Source of the DNA: Thiohalocapsa halophila | GTDB taxonomy: Bacteria; Pseudomonadota; Gammaproteobacteria; Chromatiales; Chromatiaceae | DNA length: 34,204 bases | Assembly: GCF_016583825.1 (NCBI RefSeq) | Contig: NZ_NRRV01000061.1 | Coordinates: 1 to 34,204, forward strand | Reading direction: 5' to 3' | In this document: one piece after another, positions 7,618 through 15,371 of the stretch | How the letters are laid out: every line of letters begins with the position of its first letter | How positions within the stretch are numbered: the stretch's first letter is position 1 | Translations under genes and position numbers: made by a program | The notes under the pieces: generated by a model | What the model saw: the letters and a program-made list of their open reading frames with translations, nothing else | What the model was told of the DNA's origin: nothing | Databases searched by the model: none

Positions 7618-8151
7618 ATGTCGAGAGTTGCAAAAGCGCCCGTCAAGGTCCCCTCCGGCGTGGAGGTGCAGGTCACCGGGCAGGATGTAGCGGTCAAGGG
7701 CCCCAAGGGCACCATGGGCTGGACGGTGCACAAAACCGTCTCCGTCGCCTTCGAGGACGGCGTCGTGCGCGTAACGCCAGAGGGGGACCGCCCGGAGCAC
7801 TGGGCCATGGCGGGTACCACCAGGGCCCTCATCAACAACATGGTGGTGGGCGTCAGCACCGGCTTCGAGCGCAAGCTGACTCTGGTCGGCGTCGGCTATC
7901 GCGCCCAGGCCAAGGGTCAGGTCCTGAACCTGGCGCTCGGCTATTCCCATCCGATCGACTACCCGGTGCCCGAAGGCATCGAGATCGAAACGCCGGCGGC
8001 CACCGAGATCGTCGTCAAAGGCTCGGACAAGCAGCGCGTCGGCCAGGTGGCCGCAGAGATTCGCGGTCTCCGGCCGCCCGAGCCCTACAAGGGCAAAGGC
8101 GTGCGCTATGCCGACGAATACGTCGTGCGCAAAGAGGCCAAGAAGAAATAA
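7618..8151 (+). CDS. rplF: 50S ribosomal protein L6
   Basis: L6 lies near the sarcin-ricin loop and the GTPase-associated region. From ATG 7618 it has 177 residues, the E. coli length, with a good AGGAG at 7606-7610. The duplicated fold is visible, with VKGPKGTMGWTVH in the first half and the signature RPPEPYKGKGVRY in the second. The longer reading that starts inside rpsH is a shadow. It is 13 bases from rpsH and 11 from rplR. Confidence 0.97.
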   Translation: MSRVAKAPVKVPSGVEVQVTGQDVAVKGPKGTMGWTVHKTVSVAFEDGVVRVTPEGDRPEHWAMAGTTRALINNMVVGVSTGFERKLTLVGVGYRAQAKGQVLNLALGYSHPIDYPVPEGIEIETPAATEIVVKGSDKQRVGQVAAEIRGLRPPEPYKGKGVRYADEYVVRKEAKKK

Positions 8152-8162
8152 GGGTGTCAGCG

Positions 8163-8519
8163 ATGGACAAGAAACAATCACGGCTGCGGCGCGCCGCCCG
8201 CACCCGCGCGAAGATCCGCGACCTCGGCGCCCATCGGCTCTGCGTGCACCGTTCGCCGCGGCATATCTATGCACAGATCATTTCGCCTTCGGGCGACCGA
8301 GTGGTCACCAGTGCGTCGACGCTCGATAAGGAATACCGGCAAAGCGCCGCCGGCTTTTCGGGTAACGTCGCCGCGGCCGCCGCGGTTGGTCGCATGGTCG
8401 CCGAGCGTGCCCGTGCGGCGGGCATCGAGCAGGTGAGCTTCGATCGCTCCGGATTCAAATATCACGGCCGTGTCAAGGCGCTAGCCGACGCGGCGCGCGA
8501 AAACGGACTCAAGTTCTGA
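8163..8519 (+). CDS. rplR: 50S ribosomal protein L18
   Basis: L18 binds 5S rRNA together with L5 and L25. ATG 8163 gives 118 residues starting MDKKQSRLRRAARTR, matching the family (E. coli 117). A GTG three codons upstream at 8154 is in frame but adds only non-conserved residues. Motifs seen are HRSPRHIYAQII, VGRMVAERARAAGI and the C-terminal FDRSGFKYHGRVKALADAAR. Confidence 0.96.
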   Translation: MDKKQSRLRRAARTRAKIRDLGAHRLCVHRSPRHIYAQIISPSGDRVVTSASTLDKEYRQSAAGFSGNVAAAAAVGRMVAERARAAGIEQVSFDRSGFKYHGRVKALADAARENGLKF

Positions 8520-8529
8520 GGTAGGGCAA

Positions 8530-9036
8530 ATGGCAGCATTCAATCCCAAGCCGGAAGGCGACGAGCTGCTCGAGAAGCTCATTTCCGTCAACCGCGTCGC
8601 CAAGGTCGTCAAAGGCGGCCGCGTGTTCGGCTTCGGCGCGCTCACGGTGGTGGGTGACGGCAAGGGCCGTGTCGGCTTCGGTACCGGCAAGGCGCGCGAG
8701 GTCCCGGTGGCCATCCAGAAGGCCATGGAGTCTGCGCGGAAGAACATGGTCGATGTGCGCATGAAGGGCAGCACCCTGCAGTACCCCTTGGTGGGCCGCC
8801 ACGGCGCCGCGCGGGTTTATATGCAGCCGGCGTCAGACGGCACCGGCATCATCGCCGGCGGCGCGATGCGCGCCGTGTTCGAGGTGGTAGGCGTGCAAAA
8901 CGTCCTCGCCAAGTGCCTCGGGACCAACAACGCCATGAACGTCGTTCGGGCCACCATCAACGGCCTCGCCGAAATGGCGGATGCGGAGCTGGTGGCGGCC
9001 AAGCGCGGCAAGAGTGTCGAGGAGATTCGCTCATGA
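8530..9036 (+). CDS. rpsE: 30S ribosomal protein S5
   Basis: S5 contributes to decoding fidelity and the mRNA entry channel; changes in its loop give spectinomycin or ram phenotypes elsewhere. It has 168 residues (E. coli 167). The double-stranded-RNA-binding-like N domain has VVKGGRVFGFGALTVVGD, and the C domain has GTGIIAGGAMRAVFE and NVVRATINGL. The stop overlaps rpmD by 4 bases. Confidence 0.98.
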   Translation: MAAFNPKPEGDELLEKLISVNRVAKVVKGGRVFGFGALTVVGDGKGRVGFGTGKAREVPVAIQKAMESARKNMVDVRMKGSTLQYPLVGRHGAARVYMQPASDGTGIIAGGAMRAVFEVVGVQNVLAKCLGTNNAMNVVRATINGLAEMADAELVAAKRGKSVEEIRS

Positions 9037-9224
9037 GCGGCAAGCCCACGATGCGGGTCCAGCTCTACCGCAGCATGCACGGTCGTCGCAAGGCGCACCA
9101 GGCCTGCGTACGCGGTCTCGGGCTACGGCGCTTGCATCACACCGTCGAGGTGGAGGATACAGCCGCCACCCGCGGTATGTTGAACAAGGTCACCTACATG
9201 GTGCGCGAGGTTACGGGGAGCTGA
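9033..9224 (+). CDS. rpmD: 50S ribosomal protein L30
   Basis: L30 is a small ferredoxin-fold protein of the large subunit. The start is ATG 9033, overlapping the rpsE stop (ATGA). The 63-residue product reads MSGKPTMRVQLYRSMHG, with the family core VRGLGLRRLHHTVEV and MLNKVTYMVRE. It is a few residues longer than E. coli L30 (59). One base separates its stop from rplO. Confidence 0.96.
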   Translation: MSGKPTMRVQLYRSMHGRRKAHQACVRGLGLRRLHHTVEVEDTAATRGMLNKVTYMVREVTGS

Positions 9225-9225
9225 C

Positions 9226-9660
9226 ATGGAACTGAACGATCTGCATCCGGCTCCCGGCAGCCGCTCGGCGCGCAAGCGCGTCGGCCGCGGTATCGGTAGC
9301 GGACTCGGCAAGACAGGCGGGCGCGGCCACAAGGGGCAGAAGGCGCGCTCCGGCGGCTTTCACAAGCTCGGCTTCGAAGGCGGCCAGATGCCGCTGCAGC
9401 GGCGTTTGCCGAAGGTCGGCTTTCGCTCGCGTACGGCCTTGGAGCGTGACGAGATCCGGCTCAGCGAGCTCGGTCGCGTGGCCGGCGACGAGGTCACGCT
9501 GGAGTCGCTGCGCGCGGCCGGTCTGATCAGCCGCACGGTGAAGCGGGTCAAGATCATCCAGTCCGGAGAGGTCAAGCGGGCGGTGACCATCCGCGGGCTG
9601 GCGACCACCGCCGGTGCGCGCGCCGCCATCGAAGCCGCTGGCGGTGCCGTGGAGTCCTGA
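9226..9660 (+). CDS. rplO: 50S ribosomal protein L15
   Basis: L15 is a late assembly protein of the large subunit. It has 144 residues, the E. coli length. The basic glycine-rich N-terminus (MELNDLHPAPGSR, then RKRVGRGIGSGLGKTGGRG) is characteristic, followed by FEGGQMPLQRRLPKVGF. A 120-base gap with a small hairpin separates it from secY. Confidence 0.98.
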   Translation: MELNDLHPAPGSRSARKRVGRGIGSGLGKTGGRGHKGQKARSGGFHKLGFEGGQMPLQRRLPKVGFRSRTALERDEIRLSELGRVAGDEVTLESLRAAGLISRTVKRVKIIQSGEVKRAVTIRGLATTAGARAAIEAAGGAVES

Positions 9661-9780
9661 GCCCGCCGCGGGAGCCCGCCGTGGGCTCTCGACATCGCAA
9701 TCATTACGCCGGCTGCCGGCGACAGGCTCCCGCAAGCGCCAGTAGCGGGCTGATTCAACCAGGGGTTCGGCGAGAGACCT
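9661..9780 (+). other. rplO-secY gap with small hairpin
   Basis: The gap is unusually long at 120 bases. GAGCCC at 9672-9677 and GGGCTC at 9683-9688 form a 6-bp stem with a 5-base loop 12 bases after the rplO stop. No T tract follows, so it may slow or process the transcript rather than end it. No convincing promoter was recognised. Confidence 0.4.
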
Positions 9781-11133
9781 ATGGCGAAAAGCAGTGCATC
9801 GGCCATGCAGTCCCTCGGGGGCATGGGCAGGCTCACCGAGCTACGGCAGCGGTTGCTGTTCGTGCTCGGCGCGCTGCTCGTGTATCGCATCGGCACCTTC
9901 ATCCCGGTGCCGGGTGTCAACCCGGAGGCGCTGGCCGTTCTGTTCGACCAGAATCAGGGCTCCATCCTGGACATGTTCAACATGTTCTCCGGTGGTGCAC
10001 TGGAGCGCGCGAGCATCCTCGCGCTCGGCATCATGCCGTACATCTCTGCGAGCATCATCATGCAGCTGATGGCGGCCGTGATCCCGAAGCTGGAGCAGCT
10101 GAAGAAGGAGGGTGAGTCCGGCCGGCGAAAGATCACGCAGTACACGCGCTATGGCACCGTAGTGCTCGCCACCTTCCAGGCGATCGGTATCTCCATCGCG
10201 CTGCAGGGGCAGACGGCGGGTGGATCGCCCATTGTCGTGCAACAGGGCTTCGGCTTCGTGTTCACGTCTGCGGTGTCGCTGGTCACGGGGACCATGTTCC
10301 TGATGTGGCTCGGCGAGCAGATCACCGAGCGCGGTATCGGCAATGGTATCTCGCTGATCATCTTCGCCGGTATCGTCGCCGGGCTGCCGGCCGCGGTGGG
10401 CGGCACCCTGGAGCTTGTGCGCACCGGCGAGATGAACGTGCTCACCGTGTTGGCCCTGTTCGCGCTGGCGCTGGCGGTGACGGCCTTCGTCGTCTTCGTG
10501 GAGCGTGGGCAGCGCCGGATCACGGTCAACTATGCGCGACGCCAGCAAGGGCGGAAGATGATGGCGGCGCAGAGTACTCACCTGCCGCTGAAGCTGAATA
10601 TGGCCGGCGTGATCCCGCCGATCTTCGCGTCCAGCATCATTCTGTTCCCGGGCACGCTCGGCCAATGGTTCGGGCAGTCGGAGGACTTGCGCTGGCTCGC
10701 GGATATCACGGCGAAGCTGTCGCCCGGCGAGCCGATCTACGTGATCTTCTACGCCGCGGCGATCATCTTCTTTTGCTTTTTTTACACGGCGCTGGTGTTC
10801 AACTCGAAGGATACCGCCGACAACTTGAAGCGCTCCGGCGCCTTCATTCCGGGCATTCGACCCGGCGAGCAGACGGCGCGCTACATCGACACCGTCATGA
10901 CGCGGCTGACAGCCGCGGGTGCCTTATACATCACCGCGGTCTGCCTGTTGCCGGAGTTTCTGATCGTCGGCTGGAACGTGCCCTTCTACTTCGGTGGGAC
11001 CTCGCTGTTGATCGTGGTCGTCGTCGTGATGGACTTCATGGCACAGGTGCAGGCACATCTGATGTCTCACCAGTACGAGGGCCTGATGAAAAAGGCCAAT
11101 CTCAAAGCGCCGGGTGCCGGCCTCTCGCGCTGA
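9781..11133 (+). CDS. secY: Protein translocase subunit SecY
   Basis: SecY is the ten-helix channel of the SecYEG translocon in the inner membrane. The product has 450 residues (E. coli 443). A cytosolic N-terminus is followed by hydrophobic segments starting near residue 24 (LLFVLGALLVYRIGTFIPVPG). The plug/helix-2 region has FSGGALERASILALGIMPYI, and the cytosolic loops carry KEGESGRRKITQYTRYGT and QGRKMMAAQSTHLPLK. The C-terminal tail is basic. As usual it follows rplO and is followed by rpmJ. Confidence 0.98.
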   Translation: MAKSSASAMQSLGGMGRLTELRQRLLFVLGALLVYRIGTFIPVPGVNPEALAVLFDQNQGSILDMFNMFSGGALERASILALGIMPYISASIIMQLMAAVIPKLEQLKKEGESGRRKITQYTRYGTVVLATFQAIGISIALQGQTAGGSPIVVQQGFGFVFTSAVSLVTGTMFLMWLGEQITERGIGNGISLIIFAGIVAGLPAAVGGTLELVRTGEMNVLTVLALFALALAVTAFVVFVERGQRRITVNYARRQQGRKMMAAQSTHLPLKLNMAGVIPPIFASSIILFPGTLGQWFGQSEDLRWLADITAKLSPGEPIYVIFYAAAIIFFCFFYTALVFNSKDTADNLKRSGAFIPGIRPGEQTARYIDTVMTRLTAAGALYITAVCLLPEFLIVGWNVPFYFGGTSLLIVVVVVMDFMAQVQAHLMSHQYEGLMKKANLKAPGAGLSR

Positions 11134-11222
11134 GCGCGGGCCGCTACTGACGCCACAGACAAGAACGGGCTGCGCCATCGCACTGGTTGCGGCATAGGCG
11201 CGGCGGGCGCCGGGAGAGAGCA

Positions 11223-11336
11223 ATGAAAGTACAAGCATCGGTGAAGAAGGTTTGCCGTCACTGCAAGATCATTCGCCGGCACGGCAAGGTGCGCGTGATC
11301 TGTAAGGACGTCAGGCACAAGCAGCGTCAGGGCTGA
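11223..11336 (+). CDS. rpmJ: 50S ribosomal protein L36, zinc-binding type
   Basis: L36 is a tiny zinc-ribbon protein of the large subunit. The 37-residue ORF starts MKVQASVKKVC and ends RHKQRQG. The four zinc ligands are Cys11, Cys14, Cys27 and His32, so it is the C-plus form. GAGAGAG lies just upstream of the ATG at 11223. It sits between secY and the promoter-bearing gap before rpsM. Confidence 0.97.
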   Translation: MKVQASVKKVCRHCKIIRRHGKVRVICKDVRHKQRQG

Positions 11337-11347
11337 CATCAAAGACC

Positions 11348-11376
11348 TTGACGTGTTTATAATTGATTGGTATTCT
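11348..11376 (+). promoter_or_regulatory. Promoter of the rpsM-rpsK-rpsD-rpoA-rplQ segment
   Basis: TTGACG (11348-11353) and TATTCT (11371-11376) are separated by exactly 17 bases in an AT-rich patch within otherwise GC-rich sequence. The predicted start near 11383 leaves a leader of about 40 bases before rpsM. That is short for the S4-binding pseudoknot described in the E. coli alpha leader. The promoter is inferred from sequence only. Confidence 0.7.
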
Positions 11377-11423
11377 GCGCGGTTTACGTTCGCGCTCGCA
11401 TCGACCAGTGAGGAGTCTTCAGC

Positions 11424-11780
11424 ATGGCCCGCATAGCCGGCGTCAACATTCCAGACCGCAAGCATACGGTCATTGCGCTGACTGCCATCTACGGCGTTGG
11501 ACGGACCCGCGCGGCACAGATCTGCGATGCCGCGAACGTCCCGGCGACGACGCGCATTCAGGATCTCTCGGAGGATGAAGTCGACCGCCTGCGCACGGAG
11601 GTCGGCAAGCACAGCGTCGAGGGCGACCTCCGTCGCGAGGTCTCGATGAACATCAAGCGCCTGATGGACCTAGGCTGCAATCGGGGCATTCGCCACCGTC
11701 GCGGCCTGCCATTGCGCGGGCAGCGCACACGCACCAATGCGCGCACCCGCAAGGGCCCGCGCCGTCCGATCAAGCGCTGA
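11424..11780 (+). CDS. rpsM: 30S ribosomal protein S13
   Basis: S13 is a head protein forming intersubunit bridges and contacting P-site tRNA. It has 118 residues, the E. coli length. The helix-two-turn-helix N domain reads MARIAGVNIPDRKHTVIALT and GVGRTRAAQIC. The basic tail has RHRRGLPLRGQRTRTNARTR followed by KGPRRPIKR. GAGGAG precedes the ATG. It is the first gene after the alpha promoter and is followed by an 84-base hairpin-containing gap. Confidence 0.98.
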   Translation: MARIAGVNIPDRKHTVIALTAIYGVGRTRAAQICDAANVPATTRIQDLSEDEVDRLRTEVGKHSVEGDLRREVSMNIKRLMDLGCNRGIRHRRGLPLRGQRTRTNARTRKGPRRPIKR

Positions 11781-11782
11781 CG

Positions 11783-11850
11783 CCGGCGCTTCCGCGCCGG
11801 GCGCAGAATCACTACACGGGCTGCCGCGTTCCGCGGTGGCGCAGTTTTCT
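11783..11850 (+). promoter_or_regulatory. Two hairpins and T-rich tract between rpsM and rpsK
   Basis: CCGGCGC (11783-11789) pairs with GCGCCGG (11794-11800) around a TTCC loop. A second hairpin pairs CCGCG (11824-11828) with CGCGG (11832-11836), with an outer CTG/CAG pair, and is followed directly by TTTTCT at 11845-11850. The second unit resembles a weak attenuator. Other regulatory or processing roles are possible. Confidence 0.45.
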
Positions 11851-11864
11851 AGCGGGAGTTCTTG

Positions 11865-12251
11865 GTGGCCAAGCCGGTAAAAACACGCAAGAAGGTCAAG
11901 AAGCAGGTGGCCGACGGCATCGCCCACGTGCACGCCTCCTTCAATAACACCATCATCACCATTACGGATCGCCAGGGCAATGCGCTGGCCTGGGCCACCG
12001 CTGGCGGCTCCGGCTTCCGGGGGTCGCGTAAAAGCACACCCTTTGCCGCGCAGGTCGCCGCGTCGCGGGCAGGCACGGCGGCCAAGGAGTTCGGCGTGCT
12101 CAATCTGGACGTCAATGTCAAGGGTCCTGGACCCGGGCGCGAGTCCGCGGTGCGTGCACTGAACAATGCGGGCTTCAAGGTGGCGAGTATCACCGACGTG
12201 ACGCCCATCCCTCATAACGGCTGCCGTCCGCCGAAGAAGCGGCGGGTCTAA
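11865..12251 (+). CDS. rpsK: 30S ribosomal protein S11
   Basis: S11 lies on the platform next to the mRNA exit. GTG 11865 is chosen over the adjacent TTG at 11862 because GCGGGAG is suitably placed and the product then reads (M)AKPVKTRKKVKKQ, matching the family. It has 128 residues (E. coli 129). It contains HASFNNTIITITDRQGNAL, GPGPGRESAVRAL and the invariant ending TPIPHNGCRPPKKRRV. Confidence 0.96.
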   Translation: MAKPVKTRKKVKKQVADGIAHVHASFNNTIITITDRQGNALAWATAGGSGFRGSRKSTPFAAQVAASRAGTAAKEFGVLNLDVNVKGPGPGRESAVRALNNAGFKVASITDVTPIPHNGCRPPKKRRV

Positions 12252-12268
12252 CCGGAGAGAGTTTCGTA

Positions 12269-12889
12269 ATGGCAAGGTACGTCGGACCGACCTGCAAGCT
12301 CGCGCGGCGCGAGGGCACCGATCTCGGACTCAAGAGCCGGGCGCGGGCGCTGGAATCCAAATGCAACATGGAGAAGACGCCGGGGCAATCGATGGAGCGC
12401 CGGCGGCGGCTGTCCGACTATGGCGTACAGCTGCGCGAGAAGCAGAAAGTGCGCCGGATGTACGGCGTGATGGAGAAGCAGTTTCGCGGCTATTACCAGG
12501 AGGCCGCGCGGCGCAAGGGCGCCACCGGCGAAAATCTCCTGCAGCTCCTGGAGCGGCGTCTGGATTCCGTCGTCTATCGCATGGGCTTCGGCTCAACCCG
12601 CGCCGAGGCGCGACAGCTGATCAACCACAAGGGCGTGCTGGTCAATGGCGGGGTCGTCTCCATCCCGTCCTACGTGGTTGCGCCCGAAGACGAGATCGAG
12701 GTTCGCGATAAGGCCAAGAAGCAAGTGCGGGTGCAAAACGCCATGGCGCTTGCCGAGCAATACGGGTTCGTGGACTGGATCGAGGTGGACACCAAGGCCG
12801 CCAAGGGCGTCTTCAAGCGCATTCCCGATCGTTCGGATCTGCCCGCGGACATCAACGAATCGCTGATCGTCGAGCTGTACTCGAAGTAA
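12269..12889 (+). CDS. rpsD: 30S ribosomal protein S4
   Basis: S4 starts 30S assembly and in E. coli represses the alpha operon. It has 206 residues, exactly the E. coli length, starting MARYVGPTCKLARREGTDL. The N domain has only Cys9 and Cys32, so the four-cysteine zinc site of C-plus S4 is absent. LSDYGVQLREKQKVRRMYG and the S4 RNA-binding domain (LERRLDSVVYRMGFGSTRAE) are present. It is 17 bases after rpsK. Confidence 0.98.
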   Translation: MARYVGPTCKLARREGTDLGLKSRARALESKCNMEKTPGQSMERRRRLSDYGVQLREKQKVRRMYGVMEKQFRGYYQEAARRKGATGENLLQLLERRLDSVVYRMGFGSTRAEARQLINHKGVLVNGGVVSIPSYVVAPEDEIEVRDKAKKQVRVQNAMALAEQYGFVDWIEVDTKAAKGVFKRIPDRSDLPADINESLIVELYSK

Positions 12890-12922
12890 CGCATTCAGGG
12901 TATCAAGCCCAGAGGTTTGAAT

Positions 12923-13936
12923 ATGGCAGAGGCCGGGAGCGGATTCCTCAAGCCGCGCATTGTCAAAGTGGAGCCCGTGGAAGGCTCGAAGCATCGCGCT
13001 CGGGTCTCGCTGGAGCCCCTCGAGCGCGGTTTCGGGCACACGCTGGGTAACGCGCTGCGCCGCATCCTGCTGTCTTCGATGGATGGCTGCGCGGTCACTG
13101 AAGTGGAGATCCAAGGCATCCTCCATGAATACACCACCATCGAAGGCGTGCAGCAGGACGTCTTGGAGATCCTGCTCAACCTGAAGGATCTCGCCATAGC
13201 CCTCAACGGGCGTGACGAGGCGACTTTCACGCTGAGCAAGGTCGGCCCGGGTCCGGTGACCGCCGGCGATATCGCCATCGATCACACGGCCGAGATTGCA
13301 AACCCGGAGCTGCTCATCGCCAATCTAACCGGCGACACGGAGCTCAGCATGACGATCAGCGTGCGTCGCGGCCGTGGCTACGAGCCCGCCACCCAGCGCG
13401 ATGTCGAGGGCGCCGAAGATCGGCCCATCGGCAAGCTGCCACTGGACGCCTCCTTCAGCCCTGTGCAGCGTGTGGCGATCGAGGTGCCATCGGCACGTGT
13501 CGAGCAGCGCACCGACCTGGACCGGCTCGTGATCGACCTGGAGACCAATGGCACGATCGATCCCCAGGAGGCCATCCAGCGTGCCGCGGTCATTCTGCGC
13601 GATCAGCTGTCGAGCTTCGTGGATCTTGAGACTTCGGTGGGCGGCGAGGCACCCGCAGAGCATGCCCCCAAAGAGCCGCCTTTCGATCCCATTCTGGTGC
13701 GTCCAGTGGACGAGCTTGAGCTGACGGTGCGCTCGGCGAACTGCCTCAAGGCAGAGAACATCTATCTCATCGGCGATCTGATTCAACGCACAGAGGTGGA
13801 GCTGCTGAAGACGCCGAACCTCGGTAAGAAATCCCTGACCGAGATCAAGGACGTATTGGCGACCCGCGGACTCTCGCTGGGGATGCGGCTCGACAACTGG
13901 CCACCCGAGAATATCGACGAGCTGATGGTCAAATAA
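12923..13936 (+). CDS. rpoA: RNA polymerase alpha subunit
   Basis: Alpha dimerises to start polymerase assembly and contacts promoters and activators. ATG 12923 with AGAGG at 12911-12915 gives 337 residues (E. coli 329); an in-frame TTG two codons upstream is less likely. The N-terminal dimerisation domain has LEPLERGFGHTLGNALRR and ends near residue 240. The C-terminal domain has VRSANCLKAE at 269-278, where Arg270 matches the DNA-binding Arg265 of E. coli, then KTPNLGKKSLTEIKDVL. It lies 33 bases after rpsD and 58 before rplQ. Confidence 0.98.
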   Translation: MAEAGSGFLKPRIVKVEPVEGSKHRARVSLEPLERGFGHTLGNALRRILLSSMDGCAVTEVEIQGILHEYTTIEGVQQDVLEILLNLKDLAIALNGRDEATFTLSKVGPGPVTAGDIAIDHTAEIANPELLIANLTGDTELSMTISVRRGRGYEPATQRDVEGAEDRPIGKLPLDASFSPVQRVAIEVPSARVEQRTDLDRLVIDLETNGTIDPQEAIQRAAVILRDQLSSFVDLETSVGGEAPAEHAPKEPPFDPILVRPVDELELTVRSANCLKAENIYLIGDLIQRTEVELLKTPNLGKKSLTEIKDVLATRGLSLGMRLDNWPPENIDELMVK

Positions 13937-13994
13937 CCCCGCGGGTACTCCCTTTCCGGGCCCGCTCGGGATCAGAGCATACGGATACAAGATC

Positions 13995-14393
13995 ATGCGC
14001 CATCGTAAAGCCGGCAGGCAACTCAACCGCAACAGCGCCCATCGCGACGCCATGTTCAGCAATATGGCGGGCTCGCTGATCCGCCACGAGCTGATCAAGA
14101 CCACTTTGCCGAAGGCCAAGGAGCTGCGGCGGGTGGCGGAGCCGCTGATCACTCTCGGCAAAACCGACTCGGTGCATCATCGTCGTGTCGCCTTTGCCCG
14201 CCTGCGCGACAAGGCGGCCGTGGGGAAGCTCTTCACGGAGCTTGGGCCGCGGTATCAGGCCCGTCCAGGGGGCTACCTGCGCATCTTGAAGTGCGGTTAT
14301 CGCCCCGGCGACGCCGCACCCATGGCCTTTGTCGAGCTGGTCGATCGACCGATGTCCGATGAGACCGACGACGACGAGGTCGATGCGATCTGA
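13995..14393 (+). CDS. rplQ: 50S ribosomal protein L17
   Basis: L17 sits near the exit tunnel on the solvent side. It has 132 residues (E. coli 127), starting MRHRKAGRQLNRNSAHR. It carries SLIRHELIKTTLPKAKELR and GGYLRILKCGYRPGDAAPMAFVELV split over the C domain. The tail is acidic (ETDDDEVDAI), an unusual end for a ribosomal protein. It is the last gene of the operon and is followed by two strong hairpins. Confidence 0.97.
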   Translation: MRHRKAGRQLNRNSAHRDAMFSNMAGSLIRHELIKTTLPKAKELRRVAEPLITLGKTDSVHHRRVAFARLRDKAAVGKLFTELGPRYQARPGGYLRILKCGYRPGDAAPMAFVELVDRPMSDETDDDEVDAI

Positions 14394-14407
14394 TCCACGG
14401 CTGTCGG

Positions 14408-14433
14408 GCGCACGTCGGACCATCGACGTGCGC
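14408..14433 (+). other. Perfect 10-bp inverted repeat after rplQ
   Basis: GCGCACGTCG (14408-14417) and CGACGTGCGC (14424-14433) are exact inverse complements around a 6-base loop. No T tract follows. It may act as a 3' end stabiliser or accessory hairpin to the terminator that begins 17 bases later. Confidence 0.7.
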
Positions 14434-14450
14434 GGCCGCAGGGCTTTAGC

Positions 14451-14477
14451 AAAGGCCGGGGCTCCCCCGGCCTTTTT
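14451..14477 (+). terminator. Rho-independent terminator of the ribosomal protein operon
   Basis: GGCCGGGG (14454-14461), loop CTC, and CCCCGGCC (14465-14472) are followed by TTTTT at 14473-14477 and preceded by AAA. This is a textbook intrinsic terminator. The next gene starts only 12 bases after the T tract. Confidence 0.92.
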
Positions 14478-14489
14478 GCGTCGCAGGTG

Positions 14490-15266
14490 ATGGCCAAAGG
14501 CGATGACGGTCACGCCATTGCACGCGGGCAACGGCCGCAGCGCATTGCCCTGATCACGGATTTCGGGGTGGGTCCCTATAGCGGCCAGATTCGTCTCCTG
14601 TTGGCCGCCGCCGCGCCGTCTCTCCCCGTCATCGATCTCATTGCGGATCTGACGCCGTTCCGCCCGGACCTTGCGGGCTATCTATTGCCTGGTCTGCTGC
14701 GTGGCATGCCGCCCGGCACGCTGTATCTCTGTGTCGTCGATCCCGGTGTGGGCAGTGAGCGCGGCATCTTGGCCTTGCGCATCGGCAGTGATTGGCTCCT
14801 GGCACCGGACAACGGCTTGCTGGTGCCGCTGCTGTTGCAATCGTCCGAGCGAGAGCCAGCGTTGTTTCGAGTGGACTGGCGACCGTCCACAGCGTCGGCC
14901 AGTTTTCACGGTCGCGACGTGTTCATGCCCATCGCACAGCGGATCATCGACGGCCGCTTGCCCCGGGCCACGCCCATTCAGACAGCCGACCTGGTCGGCG
15001 CTGGCATGCCGGCCTCCCTGGCAGCGGTGTGCTACCTGGACTCCTATGGCAATGCCATGACAGGCATGCCGGCCCGAGCCGTTCGGGACGATGCCGTGGT
15101 CAGCGTCCGCGGTGCCCGGGTCGCCCGGGCGCGGACCTTCTCCGACGTCCCCGTCGGGATTGCCTTTTGGTACGAGAACGCTTTCGGCTTGCTGGAGATC
15201 GCCGTCAACCAAGGCCGGGCGGATAGCCGGCTCGGACTGGGCCCCGGGGATTCGATAACATGGTAG
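14490..15266 (+). CDS. SAM hydroxide adenosyltransferase (DUF62 family)
   Basis: Members of this family hydrolyse S-adenosylmethionine to adenosine and methionine and are related to bacterial fluorinases and chlorinases. The 258-residue protein has N-terminal ITDFG (Asp24), VVDPGVGSER (Asp84, Arg91) and SFHGRD (His140). These match the Asp-Arg-His triad of SAM hydrolases rather than halogenases, with APDNGLL at 106-112. ATG 14490 is chosen; GTG 14487 is one codon upstream. The start lies only 12 bases beyond the rplQ terminator, so it must depend on readthrough or an unrecognised promoter. The physiological role of the family is unsettled. Confidence 0.88.
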   Translation: MAKGDDGHAIARGQRPQRIALITDFGVGPYSGQIRLLLAAAAPSLPVIDLIADLTPFRPDLAGYLLPGLLRGMPPGTLYLCVVDPGVGSERGILALRIGSDWLLAPDNGLLVPLLLQSSEREPALFRVDWRPSTASASFHGRDVFMPIAQRIIDGRLPRATPIQTADLVGAGMPASLAAVCYLDSYGNAMTGMPARAVRDDAVVSVRGARVARARTFSDVPVGIAFWYENAFGLLEIAVNQGRADSRLGLGPGDSITW

Positions 15267-15371
15267 CCGGACTCCACGTGAGCGGCGCGAGCTGCGAGCC
15301 GCGGGGCACGTGAGCCGCGCGGACTGTCGCCGCTCCCGTGTGATCAGCCCCATGTGACCACAGGTGATCCG

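Noticed and set aside
11354..11423. S4-binding pseudoknot leader before rpsM
   Set aside because: The predicted leader is only about 40 bases and no pairing resembling the E. coli pseudoknot was found.
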